DNA from: Amycolatopsis sp. FBCC-B4732
GTDB lineage: Bacteria; Actinomycetota; Actinomycetes; Mycobacteriales; Pseudonocardiaceae
Direction of reading: 5' to 3'
DNA: 64,000 nucleotides
Assembly: GCF_023008405.1 (NCBI RefSeq)
Contig: NZ_CP095376.1
Span: 8,226,501-8,290,500, forward strand
The notes under the pieces: model-generated
The model's input: only the letters and a program-made list of their open reading frames with translations
Told to the model about the DNA's origin: nothing
The model's database searches: none
Made by a program: the position numbers and the translations under genes
Shown here: positions 1 through 8,004 of the stretch, piece after piece
Position numbering within the stretch: the stretch's first letter is position 1
Layout of the letters: every line of letters starts with the position of its first letter

Positions 1-960
1 GCCGCCGTCGGGTGGGCGATGGAGTTCTTCCCGTGGCTGCGGGAGCCGCTCGACTGGCTCACGGGCGATCAGATCGCCCTGGAGAACATGGTCGGAACCT
101 GGGAGAACGTCGGCAAGGAGCTCGAGAAGATCAGCGCCGACCTCCAGGACACCGTCAAGAAGGACAGCGCCGCCTGGGAAGGCGCCTCGGCGGATGCTTA
201 TCGCGCCTTCGCCGAAGACCGGGCGGCGACGTACGCCGGCGTGGCGACCGGGGCCAACGCGATCTCGAAGCTGGTCGATATCTGCAAAACGATCTTGAGC
301 GTCGTGCGCTCGGTCGTGCGTGACCTGATTTCCGAATGCGTCGGGAAGCTCATCAGCATCGCTTGCCGCTATCCCGGTCCGGCCCTGCCGGCGGGCATGG
401 CCACCGAGGGCACCGCGGAAGCCGTCAAGACCGGCAGCAAGTGCATGGAGTGGATCAAGAAGCTGCTGAAGGCCTTCAAGAAGGCGCAGGAGCTGTTCCA
501 CCGCATCGGTGACATCTTCCGCCGGGTCAAAGGCGCGCTGAAGCGTGGCGCGGAAAGTTTGCCCGGTCCGCTGAAGAAGGTCGGCGGCCTGATCAAGAAC
601 GAACCGCGCGACACCCGGACGTTCCTCGACAAGGTTCGCGAGGAACGCCCTGACCGGAAGAACTGGAAGGACATCGTCTCGTCGGACAAGTCGATCGGCG
701 AGAACCTCAAGGACGTCGGCAAGGAGTTCCGGGACGACGCCCGGAAGGAGTTCGGCGAGAAGTTCGGGGAGAACTTCCGCAAGGACTTGTGGGACGACGC
801 CAAGAAGGAGTGGGGCAAGGAGTCCCGGAAGAAGAGGGCCGAAGGGATCGACGACTGGACGAGCGGAGACGACGACGAGTCGACGGAGAAACAGACGACC
901 GTCCAGCCGCCGGTGTTCGAGCAGCCGGGTTCGCAGCGGATTTCGGGTTCGATCGAGTGA
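1..960 (+). CDS. WXG100-like type VII secretion target protein, 5'-partial
   Basis: The frame is open to base 1 with no start codon; it reads A-A-V-G-W-A before the first Met at 19, so the N-terminus lies outside the window. In Met-19 numbering there is a W-E-G motif at residues 53-55 followed by an alpha-helical YRAF stretch, the turn signature of WXG100/ESX proteins. A hydrophobic helical region spans about residues 85-130. The C-terminal third is strongly charged (Lys/Glu/Asp) and ends in an acidic tail. No toxin motif is recognisable. Its stop overlaps the GTG of the next gene, so the two are co-translated. Substrate status of an ESX system is inferred from the motif; the function of the C-terminal region is unknown. 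Confidence 0.7.
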   Translation, partial: AAVGWAMEFFPWLREPLDWLTGDQIALENMVGTWENVGKELEKISADLQDTVKKDSAAWEGASADAYRAFAEDRAATYAGVATGANAISKLVDICKTILSVVRSVVRDLISECVGKLISIACRYPGPALPAGMATEGTAEAVKTGSKCMEWIKKLLKAFKKAQELFHRIGDIFRRVKGALKRGAESLPGPLKKVGGLIKNEPRDTRTFLDKVREERPDRKNWKDIVSSDKSIGENLKDVGKEFRDDARKEFGEKFGENFRKDLWDDAKKEWGKESRKKRAEGIDDWTSGDDDESTEKQTTVQPPVFEQPGSQRISGSIE

Positions 961-2084
961 CCGCGCCGGACAACGACCGTTTCGTCGTGTCGCGGACAGC
1001 CGGACGGCACTGGGCCCAGGCCGGGGTGCTCCTCGTCATCGGTGCCGGGATCGTCTGGCTGGGCTTGTCGGCGTCCCAGCAAGGCCCGCGCGTGGCCGGC
1101 TGCGTCTTCGGCGGGGGTTTTCTGCTGCTGGGTCTGATTCTGGTCGTGCGCTCGCTGCCCGAACCCGTGGTCAACGAACTGGTTTTCGACGCCTCGGGGA
1201 TCTCGCGCATCGTCGGTGGAGTCGTCTGGGCGGCGCGCTGGGACGAACTGGCAGCCGTCGCCGTTCCGGCCGAGCCGGGGCGTGAACACTCCTTTCGGGT
1301 CGTCCTCGAGCCGGCCGATGCCCGGTTCGCGGAGCGCCATCGTGGACTCACCCCGGTGGGCGGGGGTCAGTGGCTGGTATCCGGGATCACGCTGTCGGCC
1401 GGTGAAGCCGGCCGCGTCCGCGAGATCGCCGGGCTGTTCGTCGGCGTCGCCGAACGGCCGGTCGCCCCGGTGGTGCCCGAGCCATCGCCTCCGCCGGCCC
1501 GGGTGGACCGGTTCGTCCCCACGTCGGCGACCGTGCCCGAGCTGGACCACGTGAGCATCCACGTCAACGGCTGGGACCGCCGGAAGGTGTGGCTCTTCGA
1601 CTTCGCCATGGCCATGCTCGGCATCGGGGCGTATGTGGCAGTCGAGTTCGGGCCGTCCGGCTTCCTGCACACCGTCTGCCGGATTCTGCTGGGCGCGGTC
1701 ATCGTGCTCGTCGGCGTCGTCCACGCCTTCGAGTTCAACAGCCGCAAGCGCGAGCTCCGAGCCGATCTGCGGCTCTCCAACGTGGGCTTCCGGTGGAAGA
1801 CGTTCTACCGGAAGTTCGAGCTGAGCTGGCGCGAAGTCGCCGAACTGCGGCTGCGCACGGACGGCACCCTCGAGTTCCGGCCGGCTGACCTCGACTTTCC
1901 CTTGCGCCACGGCGACGCCGAAAAGTTCGCCCTGAGCGATGGCTGGTATCGCCTGCCACGTCCCTTGAGCTCTGCGGCAACGCGGAAGTTCACCGCGCAC
2001 GCGCCCGCACTGCTGCCCCGCGAAGTCGTACTGACCGTCGACGGAGGGGCGCCGCCGACGCCGATCACTCGGGGGGCTACGTGA
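957..2084 (+). CDS. hypothetical membrane protein, four TM segments
   Basis: The GTG start at 957 overlaps the upstream stop by four bases (GTGA), which fixes the start; an upstream extension would run through the previous gene. The 375-residue protein has two TM helices near residues 21-39 and 46-64, a soluble middle domain of about 140 residues ending in a Pro-rich linker (about 170-183), two more TM helices near 211-230 and 237-258, and a C-terminal soluble domain of about 115 residues. The TM-pair / soluble / TM-pair / soluble layout looks like an internal duplication resembling bacterial PH-like membrane proteins, but I do not recognise the family. Coupling to the WXG100-like gene suggests a partner role at the membrane, which is inference. 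Confidence 0.6.
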   Translation: MTAPDNDRFVVSRTAGRHWAQAGVLLVIGAGIVWLGLSASQQGPRVAGCVFGGGFLLLGLILVVRSLPEPVVNELVFDASGISRIVGGVVWAARWDELAAVAVPAEPGREHSFRVVLEPADARFAERHRGLTPVGGGQWLVSGITLSAGEAGRVREIAGLFVGVAERPVAPVVPEPSPPPARVDRFVPTSATVPELDHVSIHVNGWDRRKVWLFDFAMAMLGIGAYVAVEFGPSGFLHTVCRILLGAVIVLVGVVHAFEFNSRKRELRADLRLSNVGFRWKTFYRKFELSWREVAELRLRTDGTLEFRPADLDFPLRHGDAEKFALSDGWYRLPRPLSSAATRKFTAHAPALLPREVVLTVDGGAPPTPITRGAT

Positions 2085-2197
2085 TCGGCGCCGGCGACCC
2101 GATGCCCTGTCCGGCTCGCGCCGGTCGGGGCAACGTCACCACCACGTCGAGCGTGATGACGCACCTGGAGAGCGGGACCGGTCCGTGAAGTGACGGC

Positions 2198-2217
2198 CGG
2201 GGGACGGACATCCCCCG
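2198..2217 (+). terminator. candidate hairpin downstream of the first operon
   Basis: A 7-bp perfect stem (CGGGGGA / TCCCCCG) encloses a 6-base loop, 114 bases after the stop at 2084. There is no T-run. A second 7-bp hairpin (arms 2303-2309 and 2316-2322) lies 25 bases before the ribokinase start and could be a leader structure. The rest of the 263-base gap shows nothing else I can name, apart from an A/T-rich patch around 2268-2285 that could hold a promoter. Confidence 0.35.
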
Positions 2218-2347
2218 ATCGAGTGACGGGCATCCGCTGCTCGCATGATTGTCGCACTCAGCCCCGGATAAGTTACAAAAACCTTCACTTTCCTCTTGCC
2301 CGCCGGTCCTGACCTGGACCGGACCGGGTTTCTGGCACAGTTCGGGG

Positions 2348-3217
2348 ATGAACTCCGACGTGCTCGTTGTGGGATCCGCCAACGCCGACCTCGTCGTCTC
2401 AGTGGATCGGCGGCCGGGTGGTGGGGAGACCGTGCTGGGCGGGGACACCGTGCTTTCGCCGGGTGGCAAGGGCGCCAACACCGCGGTCGCGGCCGGCCGG
2501 CTCGGGGCGGACGTCGCGCTGCTCGGTGCCGTCGGCGACGACACCTACGGCCGGTTGCTGCTCGACTCGCTGCGCGCCGCCGGTGTCGACACCGGGCTCG
2601 TGCGCACCAGCGACCGACCCACCGGGATCGCCTACATCACCGTCACCCCGGACGGCGAGAACTCGATCCTCGTCTCCCCCGGCGCCAACTCGAGCCTCGA
2701 ACCCGGTGACGTCGACGCCGTCTTCGACGGGGTGGAGGTCGTGGTCCTCTCGCTCGAGGTGCCGCTGCCGACCGTCGAGCACGCCGTCGCCCGCGCCGCC
2801 GAACACGGTGTCAAGGTGCTGCTGAACCTCTCGCCCGCGGCGAAACTCTCGCCCGCGACGCTGGCCAAGCTCGACGTCCTGCTGGTCAACGAGCACGAAG
2901 CCGCGTGGCTGACCGGGCCGGGCGCCGGCTTCACCCAGCTGCTCGGCCTCGGACCGCGGGCCGCCGTCGTCACGCTCGGGGCGGCCGGAGCGGTTGTCGT
3001 CGAGGCCGGCGGGGTCACCGAAGTCGCGTCGCCGGCGGTCGAGGCCGTCGACACCACCGGCGCCGGGGACGCCTTCGCGGGCGCGCTCGCCGCGTCCCTC
3101 GCCGACGGCGCCGACCTGGTCACCGCGGCCCGGCGCGCGGTGCGGGTCGCCGCGTTCAGCGTGACGCGGCCCGGTGCGCAGCCGTCCTACCCGACTGGCG
3201 CGGACCTGGCGGAATGA
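2348..3217 (+). CDS. rbsK: ribokinase (PfkB-family carbohydrate kinase)
   Basis: The 289-residue protein begins with the beta-strand/glycine pattern of ribokinases (VVGSANADLVV) and has the substrate-binding G-G-K-G-A-N signature near residues 39-44. The catalytic anion-hole motif T-G-A-G-D-A-F has its base Asp at about residue 241, inside the second PfkB signature. It would phosphorylate ribose or a related sugar with ATP in the cytosol. The ATG at 2348 matches family length; in-frame codons back to 2249 would add about 33 unconserved residues. It is a single gene with no ribose transporter nearby. Substrate specificity is inferred from similarity, and another PfkB sugar or nucleoside kinase role is possible. 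Confidence 0.85.
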   Translation: MNSDVLVVGSANADLVVSVDRRPGGGETVLGGDTVLSPGGKGANTAVAAGRLGADVALLGAVGDDTYGRLLLDSLRAAGVDTGLVRTSDRPTGIAYITVTPDGENSILVSPGANSSLEPGDVDAVFDGVEVVVLSLEVPLPTVEHAVARAAEHGVKVLLNLSPAAKLSPATLAKLDVLLVNEHEAAWLTGPGAGFTQLLGLGPRAAVVTLGAAGAVVVEAGGVTEVASPAVEAVDTTGAGDAFAGALAASLADGADLVTAARRAVRVAAFSVTRPGAQPSYPTGADLAE

Positions 3218-3245
3218 TCGCGCCGCCGCGCGTGTTGCCCGTCAC

Positions 3246-3983
3246 ATGGGCGACTCTTTCGCTTCGGCCTGGTGGCGCGGCTACGCCGCTCAGCTGAGGG
3301 CGATCGCCGAGGCCAGACGGCCCGACCACCTCGCGATCATGCCGCTCGAGGAGACCCTCAAAGCGCTCGGCAAGCAGACCGAGCTCGACGAAGGCGTCTA
3401 CGACGTGCCGCTGGCGGGCGTGGTCGGCACGGTCGCCCGCGCCGGGGACTTCGACCGCGAGTTCCGGCCGCGCAACCGGGCCCTGCGCGACCGCTGGGAG
3501 CACCTGACGCGGACGTCGGCGGACCTGCCGCCGGTGCGGCTCGTGCGGCTGTCCGACATGTTCTTCGTCGAGGACGGTCACCACCGCGTGGCCATCGCCC
3601 GCGCCCGCGGCGCCCGGGCCATCCGCGCGCGGGTCCGCTGGATCAGCACGGTCGCCTGCGCGCTGCGCTGCCTGACGCTCGCCGACCTGCCGTCGAAGAC
3701 CGCCGAGCGGATGTTCCTCGAGCGCGTGCCGCTGCCCGACGACGTCCGCCTCGGGCTGTGGCTCGACGACCCGGCCGACTGGTTCCGGCTCGCCGACTCG
3801 GCCGAGGCCTGGGGATTCCGCCGTATGCTGGCCGGACGGCCGGTCCACAGCCGCGGCGAACTGGCCGAAGCCTGGTGGCGCGAGGAGGTCGGGCCGGTGC
3901 TCGAACAGGTCAAGCAACGCGGTTTGTGCCCGCCACCACGAGATATCCAGACGTATCTGAGCTATGGTCTAGACCATGTCTGA
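3246..3983 (+). CDS. ParB/Srx-like domain protein upstream of ptsI
   Basis: A 245-residue cytosolic protein. The centre (about residues 100-120) carries V-E-D-G-H-H-R-V-A-I-A-R, the core of the ParB N-terminal/sulfiredoxin-like fold in which an acidic-glycine loop precedes a basic helix. There is no ParB helix-turn-helix or dimerisation domain, so this is not a chromosome partitioning ParB. The start at ATG 3246 was chosen because the conserved W-W-R-G-Y segment follows at once. Its last eight bases overlap ptsI, and the DasR-like operator lies in its final codons. A nucleotide-binding or nuclease activity is only what the fold suggests. Confidence 0.6.
   Translation: MGDSFASAWWRGYAAQLRAIAEARRPDHLAIMPLEETLKALGKQTELDEGVYDVPLAGVVGTVARAGDFDREFRPRNRALRDRWEHLTRTSADLPPVRLVRLSDMFFVEDGHHRVAIARARGARAIRARVRWISTVACALRCLTLADLPSKTAERMFLERVPLPDDVRLGLWLDDPADWFRLADSAEAWGFRRMLAGRPVHSRGELAEAWWREEVGPVLEQVKQRGLCPPPRDIQTYLSYGLDHV
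3964..3977. promoter_or_regulatory. DasR-type operator (dre) on the ptsI start codon
   Basis: A perfect 14-bp palindrome (ATGGTCTAGACCAT) holds the 12-bp core TGGTCTAGACCA at 3965-3976. This is the centre of the known DasR-responsive element of streptomycetes (consensus close to ACTGGTCTAGACCAGT), and ptsI is a known DasR target there. The site covers the last codons of the ParB-like gene and the A and T of the ptsI ATG. Repression by a GntR/HutC-type regulator sensing GlcN-6-P or GlcNAc-6-P is inferred from that parallel. Confidence 0.75.
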
Positions 3984-5604
3984 CTCTCTGTCCGGGGTCG
4001 CCGTCAGCCCCGGCCGTGCCAGTGGTCCCGTCGTCCGCGTCGCGGAGCCGCTCGGCGAGCCCGCCGCCACCCCGGCCCCGGCCGATCCGGCCGCCGAAGC
4101 CGCCCGGATCGCCCCCGCCGCCGCGATCGTCGCCGGCCGCCTGGAGAAACAGGCCGAGACCGCGACCGGCGAAGCGGCGACGATCCTGATCACGACCGCC
4201 GCGATGGCCGCCGACCCGGCGCTCGCCTCACAGGCGGAACAGCTGGTCAAGACGCAGAGCCTGCCCGCCGCGCGCGCCGTCTACCAGGCCGCCGAGGGCT
4301 TCGCCGAAGCGCTCGCCGCGGCCGGCGGGTACATGGCCGAGCGCGTCCGCGACGTCCGCGACGTGCGTGACCGCCTGATCGCCGAGCTGCTCGGCATCGC
4401 GCCCCCCGGCGTGCCCGAGCTGACGTCGCCGACCGTGCTGGTCGCCCGCGACCTCGCCCCGGCCGACACCGCGGGCCTCGACCCGGCGAAGGTCCTCGCC
4501 CTGGTCACCGAAGAGGGCGGCCCGACCAGCCACACCGCGATCCTGGCGCGCGCGCTCGGCATCCCGGCCGTCGTCGCGGTGCGCGGGCTGCTGGCGCTGG
4601 ACGCGCAAGCGCTTGCGGTCGACGGCGACACCGGCGTCGTCGAGGTCGCGGACCCGTCGGCGCCGGTCGTCACGGCGGCGGTGGCCCAGCTCGCCGACTG
4701 GAACGGCACGGGCGCGACGGCCGACGGCCACCGCGTGAAGGTCTACGGCAACGTCGGCTCCCCGGCCGACGCCCAGGCCGCGGCGGACGCGGGCGCCGAG
4801 GGCGTCGGCCTGTTCCGCACCGAGTTCTGTTACCTGGACGCCTCCGACGAGCCGTCGGTCGCCGACCAGCGCGCGGCGTACACGGCGGTGCTCACGCCGT
4901 TCCGCGGCAAGCCGGTCATCGTCCGCACGCTGGACGCGGGTGCCGACAAGCCGCTGGCCTTCCTCTCCCCGGAGGTGGAGCCCAACCCGGCGCTCGGCGT
5001 CCGCGGGCTGCGCGTGGCGTTCGACCGCCCCGAGGTGCTCGACCGCCAGCTCGAAGCGATCGCGGGCGCGGCCGAGGACTCGGGCGCCGAGGTCTCGGTG
5101 ATGGCCCCGATGGTCGCGACGGTCGAGGAAGCGGCCTTGTTCGCCGACCGCGTCCGCGCGGCGGGCATCCCCCGGGCGGGCGTGATGATCGAGATCCCGG
5201 CAGCCGCGCTGAGCGCCCGCGAGATCCTCGAAGCGGTCGACTTCGTCTCGGTCGGCACGAACGACCTGGCCCAGTACACGTTCGCGGCGGACCGCCAGCT
5301 CGGCGCGGTCGCGAAGCTCAACGACCCCTGGCAGCCGGCCCTCCTGCGCCTGCTGAAGCTGATCGGCGACGCGGCGAAGGCCACGGGCAAGCCGGCGGGT
5401 GTCTGCGGCGAGGCGGCGGCGGACCCGCGCCTGGCCCTGGTCCTGGCCGGGCTGGGCCTGACCAGCTTGTCGATGAACGCGCCGGCGGTCCGCACGGTCG
5501 GCGCCAGCCTGGCCGCCACGACGCTCGCGGAGTGCGAAGGCCTGGCCGAGGCGGCGCTGGCGACCTCGGACCCGGCGGCGGCGCGCGCGGCCGCTCGCCC
5601 CTGA
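3976..5604 (+). CDS. ptsI: phosphoenolpyruvate-protein phosphotransferase (PTS enzyme I)
   Basis: The 542-residue protein transfers phosphate from PEP to HPr, the first step of the sugar phosphotransferase system. The phospho-accepting His lies at residue 186 in G-G-P-T-S-H-T-A-I-L. The PEP-binding barrel follows with G-L-F-R-T-E-F near residue 280 and S-V-G-T-N-D-L-A-Q-Y near 425. Length is close to actinobacterial EI proteins, slightly shorter than the 570-residue enteric enzyme. The ATG at 3976 sits inside the DasR-type operator and overlaps the preceding gene, so it may be leaderless or driven from within that gene. No ptsH or crr is adjacent. Function is secure; regulation is inferred. 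Confidence 0.93.
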   Translation: MSDSLSGVAVSPGRASGPVVRVAEPLGEPAATPAPADPAAEAARIAPAAAIVAGRLEKQAETATGEAATILITTAAMAADPALASQAEQLVKTQSLPAARAVYQAAEGFAEALAAAGGYMAERVRDVRDVRDRLIAELLGIAPPGVPELTSPTVLVARDLAPADTAGLDPAKVLALVTEEGGPTSHTAILARALGIPAVVAVRGLLALDAQALAVDGDTGVVEVADPSAPVVTAAVAQLADWNGTGATADGHRVKVYGNVGSPADAQAAADAGAEGVGLFRTEFCYLDASDEPSVADQRAAYTAVLTPFRGKPVIVRTLDAGADKPLAFLSPEVEPNPALGVRGLRVAFDRPEVLDRQLEAIAGAAEDSGAEVSVMAPMVATVEEAALFADRVRAAGIPRAGVMIEIPAAALSAREILEAVDFVSVGTNDLAQYTFAADRQLGAVAKLNDPWQPALLRLLKLIGDAAKATGKPAGVCGEAAADPRLALVLAGLGLTSLSMNAPAVRTVGASLAATTLAECEGLAEAALATSDPAAARAAARP

Positions 5605-5700
5605 TCGACGGGGAGCGGGCGGCCGAGGTTGGGCGCCGCCCCCCGACTTTCAGTCTATCGGTCATCACCGACCGTTCCGACCTGTGCGAACCTGGCCGCA

Positions 5701-5740
5701 CGGGGTTGTCCACATTGTTCGAGGGGTGTGGACAACCCCG
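5701..5740. promoter_or_regulatory. inverted pair of perfect DnaA boxes
   Basis: Two 14-bp arms, 5701-5714 and 5727-5740, are exact reverse complements separated by 12 bases. Each contains the 9-mer TTGTCCACA (5706-5714) or its complement TGTGGACAA (5727-5735), the consensus DnaA box of high-GC actinobacteria. It lies in the 231-base gap after ptsI, about 95 bases before the exporter start. It could form a hairpin and act as a terminator, but no T-run follows and exact DnaA boxes in both arms argue for a binding site. The rest of the gap holds nothing I recognise. Confidence 0.55.
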
Positions 5741-5835
5741 GCCTCACGAAAAACATCCCCGGGGTCTGTCGATCCCGGTCCTTCCCGCTCGACGAACTGG
5801 TGCAAGCACCCCAGCCGAGTCGGGAGGACCCTCAC

Positions 5836-7224
5836 ATGACCGCCACCATCTCCGCTCCGGTTGCCGAAGTCAGGGCCGGGCGGCGGGCGTGGGTCGGGCT
5901 GGCCGTGCTGGCCCTGCCCGCTCTGCTCGTTTCGCTCGACGTCTTCGTCCTGGTCCTCGCGCTGCCGAAGCTCGCCGTCAGTCTGCACGCCGATGGGACC
6001 GAACAGCTCTGGATCATGGACACCTACGGCTTCATGGTCGCCGGGTTCATGGTCACCATGGGGACGCTCGGGGACCGGATCGGCCGGCGGAAACTCCTGC
6101 TGATCGGGGCCGCCGCCTTCGGGGTTGCCTCCGTCGTCGCCGCCTTCTCCACCAGCGCCGCCATGCTCATCGTCGCGCGGGGGGCGCTCGGGATCGCCGG
6201 GGCGACGCTCGCTCCCTCCACCCTCTCGCTGATCGGGGCCATGTTCGAGAACCCGCGACAGCGGGCCGAAGCGATCGGGATCTGGGCCGGGTGCTTCACC
6301 GTCGGGGCGATCATCGGGCCGGTCGTCGGCGGGTTCATGCTCGAGCACTTCTGGTGGGGCTCGGTCTTCCTGCTCGGCGTCCCCGCGATGGTCCTCCTGC
6401 TGGTCATCGGCCCGAAGCTGCTGCCCGAGTACCGCGACGAAACCGCCGGGCGGCTCGATCTGCCCAGTGTCGGGCTTTCGCTCGCCGCCATCCTGCCCGC
6501 CGTCTACGGCGTCAAGGAGCTCGCTCGCGACGGCGTCCACCCCGGGCCCGTGCTCGCCCTGCTGATCGGCGGACTCGTCGGGTACGTCTTCGTGAAGCGG
6601 CAGCGGACGCTCGCCGAGCCGCTGATCGACTTCAGCCTCTTCGCCGCGAAGGCGTTCCGGACCGCGCTCGGCGGGATGCTGCTGTTCAGCATGCTCGGCG
6701 GGACCACGATGCTGTTCGTCGCGCAGTTCTTCCAGGTCGCGCAGCAGCTCTCGCCGGTCGGGGCCGCGCTCGGGCTGCTGCCGGGGATGGCCGCCTCGAC
6801 CGTCAGCTTCCTCGCCGCTCCCGTGCTCGTTCGCCGCGTCGAGCCGCGGGTGCTGATCGCCGGTGGGGTCGCGCTCGCCGCGGCCGGGATGGCGATCCTC
6901 GCGTTCGTCGAGCCGGCCGGTGGACCCGCGTGGCCCGCGCTCGGGTTCGCCGTGACGTCGCTGGGGGTCGGGCCGATGGTCGCGCTGGGGACCGATCTCG
7001 TCGTCGGGTCGGTGCCGGCGCGCAAGGCCGGGGCCGCCTCCGCGCTCGCGCAGACCGTCAACGAGTTCGGGTACTCGCTCGGGCTCGCGACCGTCGGGAC
7101 GCTGGGCAGCGCCGTCGTCCGGGCGTACGGGTTCGCCAGCGGGCTGCACGTCGTCGCCGGGCTCGCCGCCGTCGCGTTCGCCGTGCTCGTGCGGTTCGTC
7201 CTGAAGAACCTGCGGACCGCCTGA
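5836..7224 (+). CDS. MFS multidrug exporter, DHA2 (14-TM) family
   Basis: The 462-residue membrane protein has the proton-antiporter signature of drug exporters: the Asp-containing TM1 (LLVSLDVFVLVLALP), the loop 2-3 motif G-D-R-I-G-R-R-K near residue 80, and about 14 hydrophobic segments, as in QacA/LfrA-type DHA2 transporters. The ATG at 5836 follows a good GGGAGGA ribosome site eight bases upstream. It is monocistronic, bounded by the DnaA-box palindrome upstream and a strong terminator downstream, with no adjacent TetR or MarR regulator. Export of hydrophobic cations or drugs is inferred; the substrate is unknown. Confidence 0.85.
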   Translation: MTATISAPVAEVRAGRRAWVGLAVLALPALLVSLDVFVLVLALPKLAVSLHADGTEQLWIMDTYGFMVAGFMVTMGTLGDRIGRRKLLLIGAAAFGVASVVAAFSTSAAMLIVARGALGIAGATLAPSTLSLIGAMFENPRQRAEAIGIWAGCFTVGAIIGPVVGGFMLEHFWWGSVFLLGVPAMVLLLVIGPKLLPEYRDETAGRLDLPSVGLSLAAILPAVYGVKELARDGVHPGPVLALLIGGLVGYVFVKRQRTLAEPLIDFSLFAAKAFRTALGGMLLFSMLGGTTMLFVAQFFQVAQQLSPVGAALGLLPGMAASTVSFLAAPVLVRRVEPRVLIAGGVALAAAGMAILAFVEPAGGPAWPALGFAVTSLGVGPMVALGTDLVVGSVPARKAGAASALAQTVNEFGYSLGLATVGTLGSAVVRAYGFASGLHVVAGLAAVAFAVLVRFVLKNLRTA

Positions 7225-7235
7225 GCCGAACACGA

Positions 7236-7270
7236 AGGCCTCCCCGCCCGATGCCTGGGCGGGGAGGCCT
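7236..7270. terminator. bidirectional terminator between convergent genes
   Basis: A perfect 14-bp GC-rich stem (arms 7236-7249 and 7257-7270) with a 7-base loop lies between the convergent exporter and DUF1707 genes. The right arm is followed by CCTTG. Confidence 0.85.
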
Positions 7271-7299
7271 CCTTGACGCCGGGGGCAGAGGGACCCCGG

Positions 7300-7956
7300 C
7301 TAGCCGAAGAGCCCGCGCCGCGGGTGGCGGATGACCAGCGAACCGCCGTGGACGCGGCCGCTCAGCACGTAGCGCGGATTGCCCATCCGGCCGTTGCTGC
7401 GCGTCTTGTCCTCCATCGCGCCGAACTTGACGTCGCTGATCGCGTTGAGGTCGACCGCGGCGTGCTCCGGGATGATGATCTCGACCGAACCCCACTTGGC
7501 GTCCAGCTCGATGTGCACCACCGGCGACTGCACCTGGGCCTCGGTGAAGTCCAGCTTCGTCGACCCGTACTTGTTGCGGACGACCAGCTCGGGCGGCACC
7601 ACCCACGGCCCGCCGCGGTGCAGCGAGGAGTACTTGGCGTTGAGCTCGAACCGGCGGCCCGGCGCGTAGCCCACCGGCGGCGGCGCGTACGCCGGAGCGG
7701 CGGTGACGGCCGCGTTCGGGTGGTACAGCCCGGCGAGGTCGGCCAGCACGGCGTTCAGCTCGCCGCGCGTCCTCGACGCCAGCGCGCGGTCGGTCCGCTC
7801 GGTGAACTCGTCGAGGTCGATCATGCCGCGGCCGATCGCCTTCTGGAGCACGCCGACGACGTGTTCGCGCTCGTCGTCGGACACCCGGAGGTCGCGCTCG
7901 CTCAACGGCTTGGTTTCGGTGGCCCGGTCGGCCGCCGCGTTCTCTTCCTCGCCCAT
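7300..7956 (-). CDS. DUF1707 SHOCT-like domain protein
   Basis: The 218-residue protein has an N-terminal DUF1707 domain at about residues 20-72, recognisable from L-R-V-S-D-D-E-R-E, the alternating helix E-F-T-E-R-T and the end L-A-D-L. A Pro/Ala linker leads to a C-terminal beta-rich domain (about 105-215) of repeated short strands with an invariant-looking W-G-S-V-E-I-I-I-P, resembling the C-terminal domain of LiaF/DUF4097-type proteins. Many relatives have TM helices between the domains; this one does not. The ATG at 7956 follows the DUF1707 register. A role in envelope stress sensing is suggested by the LiaF-like domain but not shown. Confidence 0.75.
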   Translation of the reverse strand: MGEEENAAADRATETKPLSERDLRVSDDEREHVVGVLQKAIGRGMIDLDEFTERTDRALASRTRGELNAVLADLAGLYHPNAAVTAAPAYAPPPVGYAPGRRFELNAKYSSLHRGGPWVVPPELVVRNKYGSTKLDFTEAQVQSPVVHIELDAKWGSVEIIIPEHAAVDLNAISDVKFGAMEDKTRSNGRMGNPRYVLSGRVHGGSLVIRHPRRGLFG

Positions 7957-8004
7957 GGTCACGATGGTAGAACCGGATCCCACCAGGCAGATCGGGGGAA
8001 AACC

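Noticed and set aside
3246-3983. A chromosome-partitioning ParB
   Set aside because: It has only a ParB/Srx-like core, without the helix-turn-helix and dimerisation domains and without a parA partner.
5701-5740. An ordinary Rho-independent terminator for ptsI
   Set aside because: The stem is long enough, but both arms hold exact DnaA boxes and no T-run follows, so I kept the DnaA-site reading as more likely while noting the alternative.
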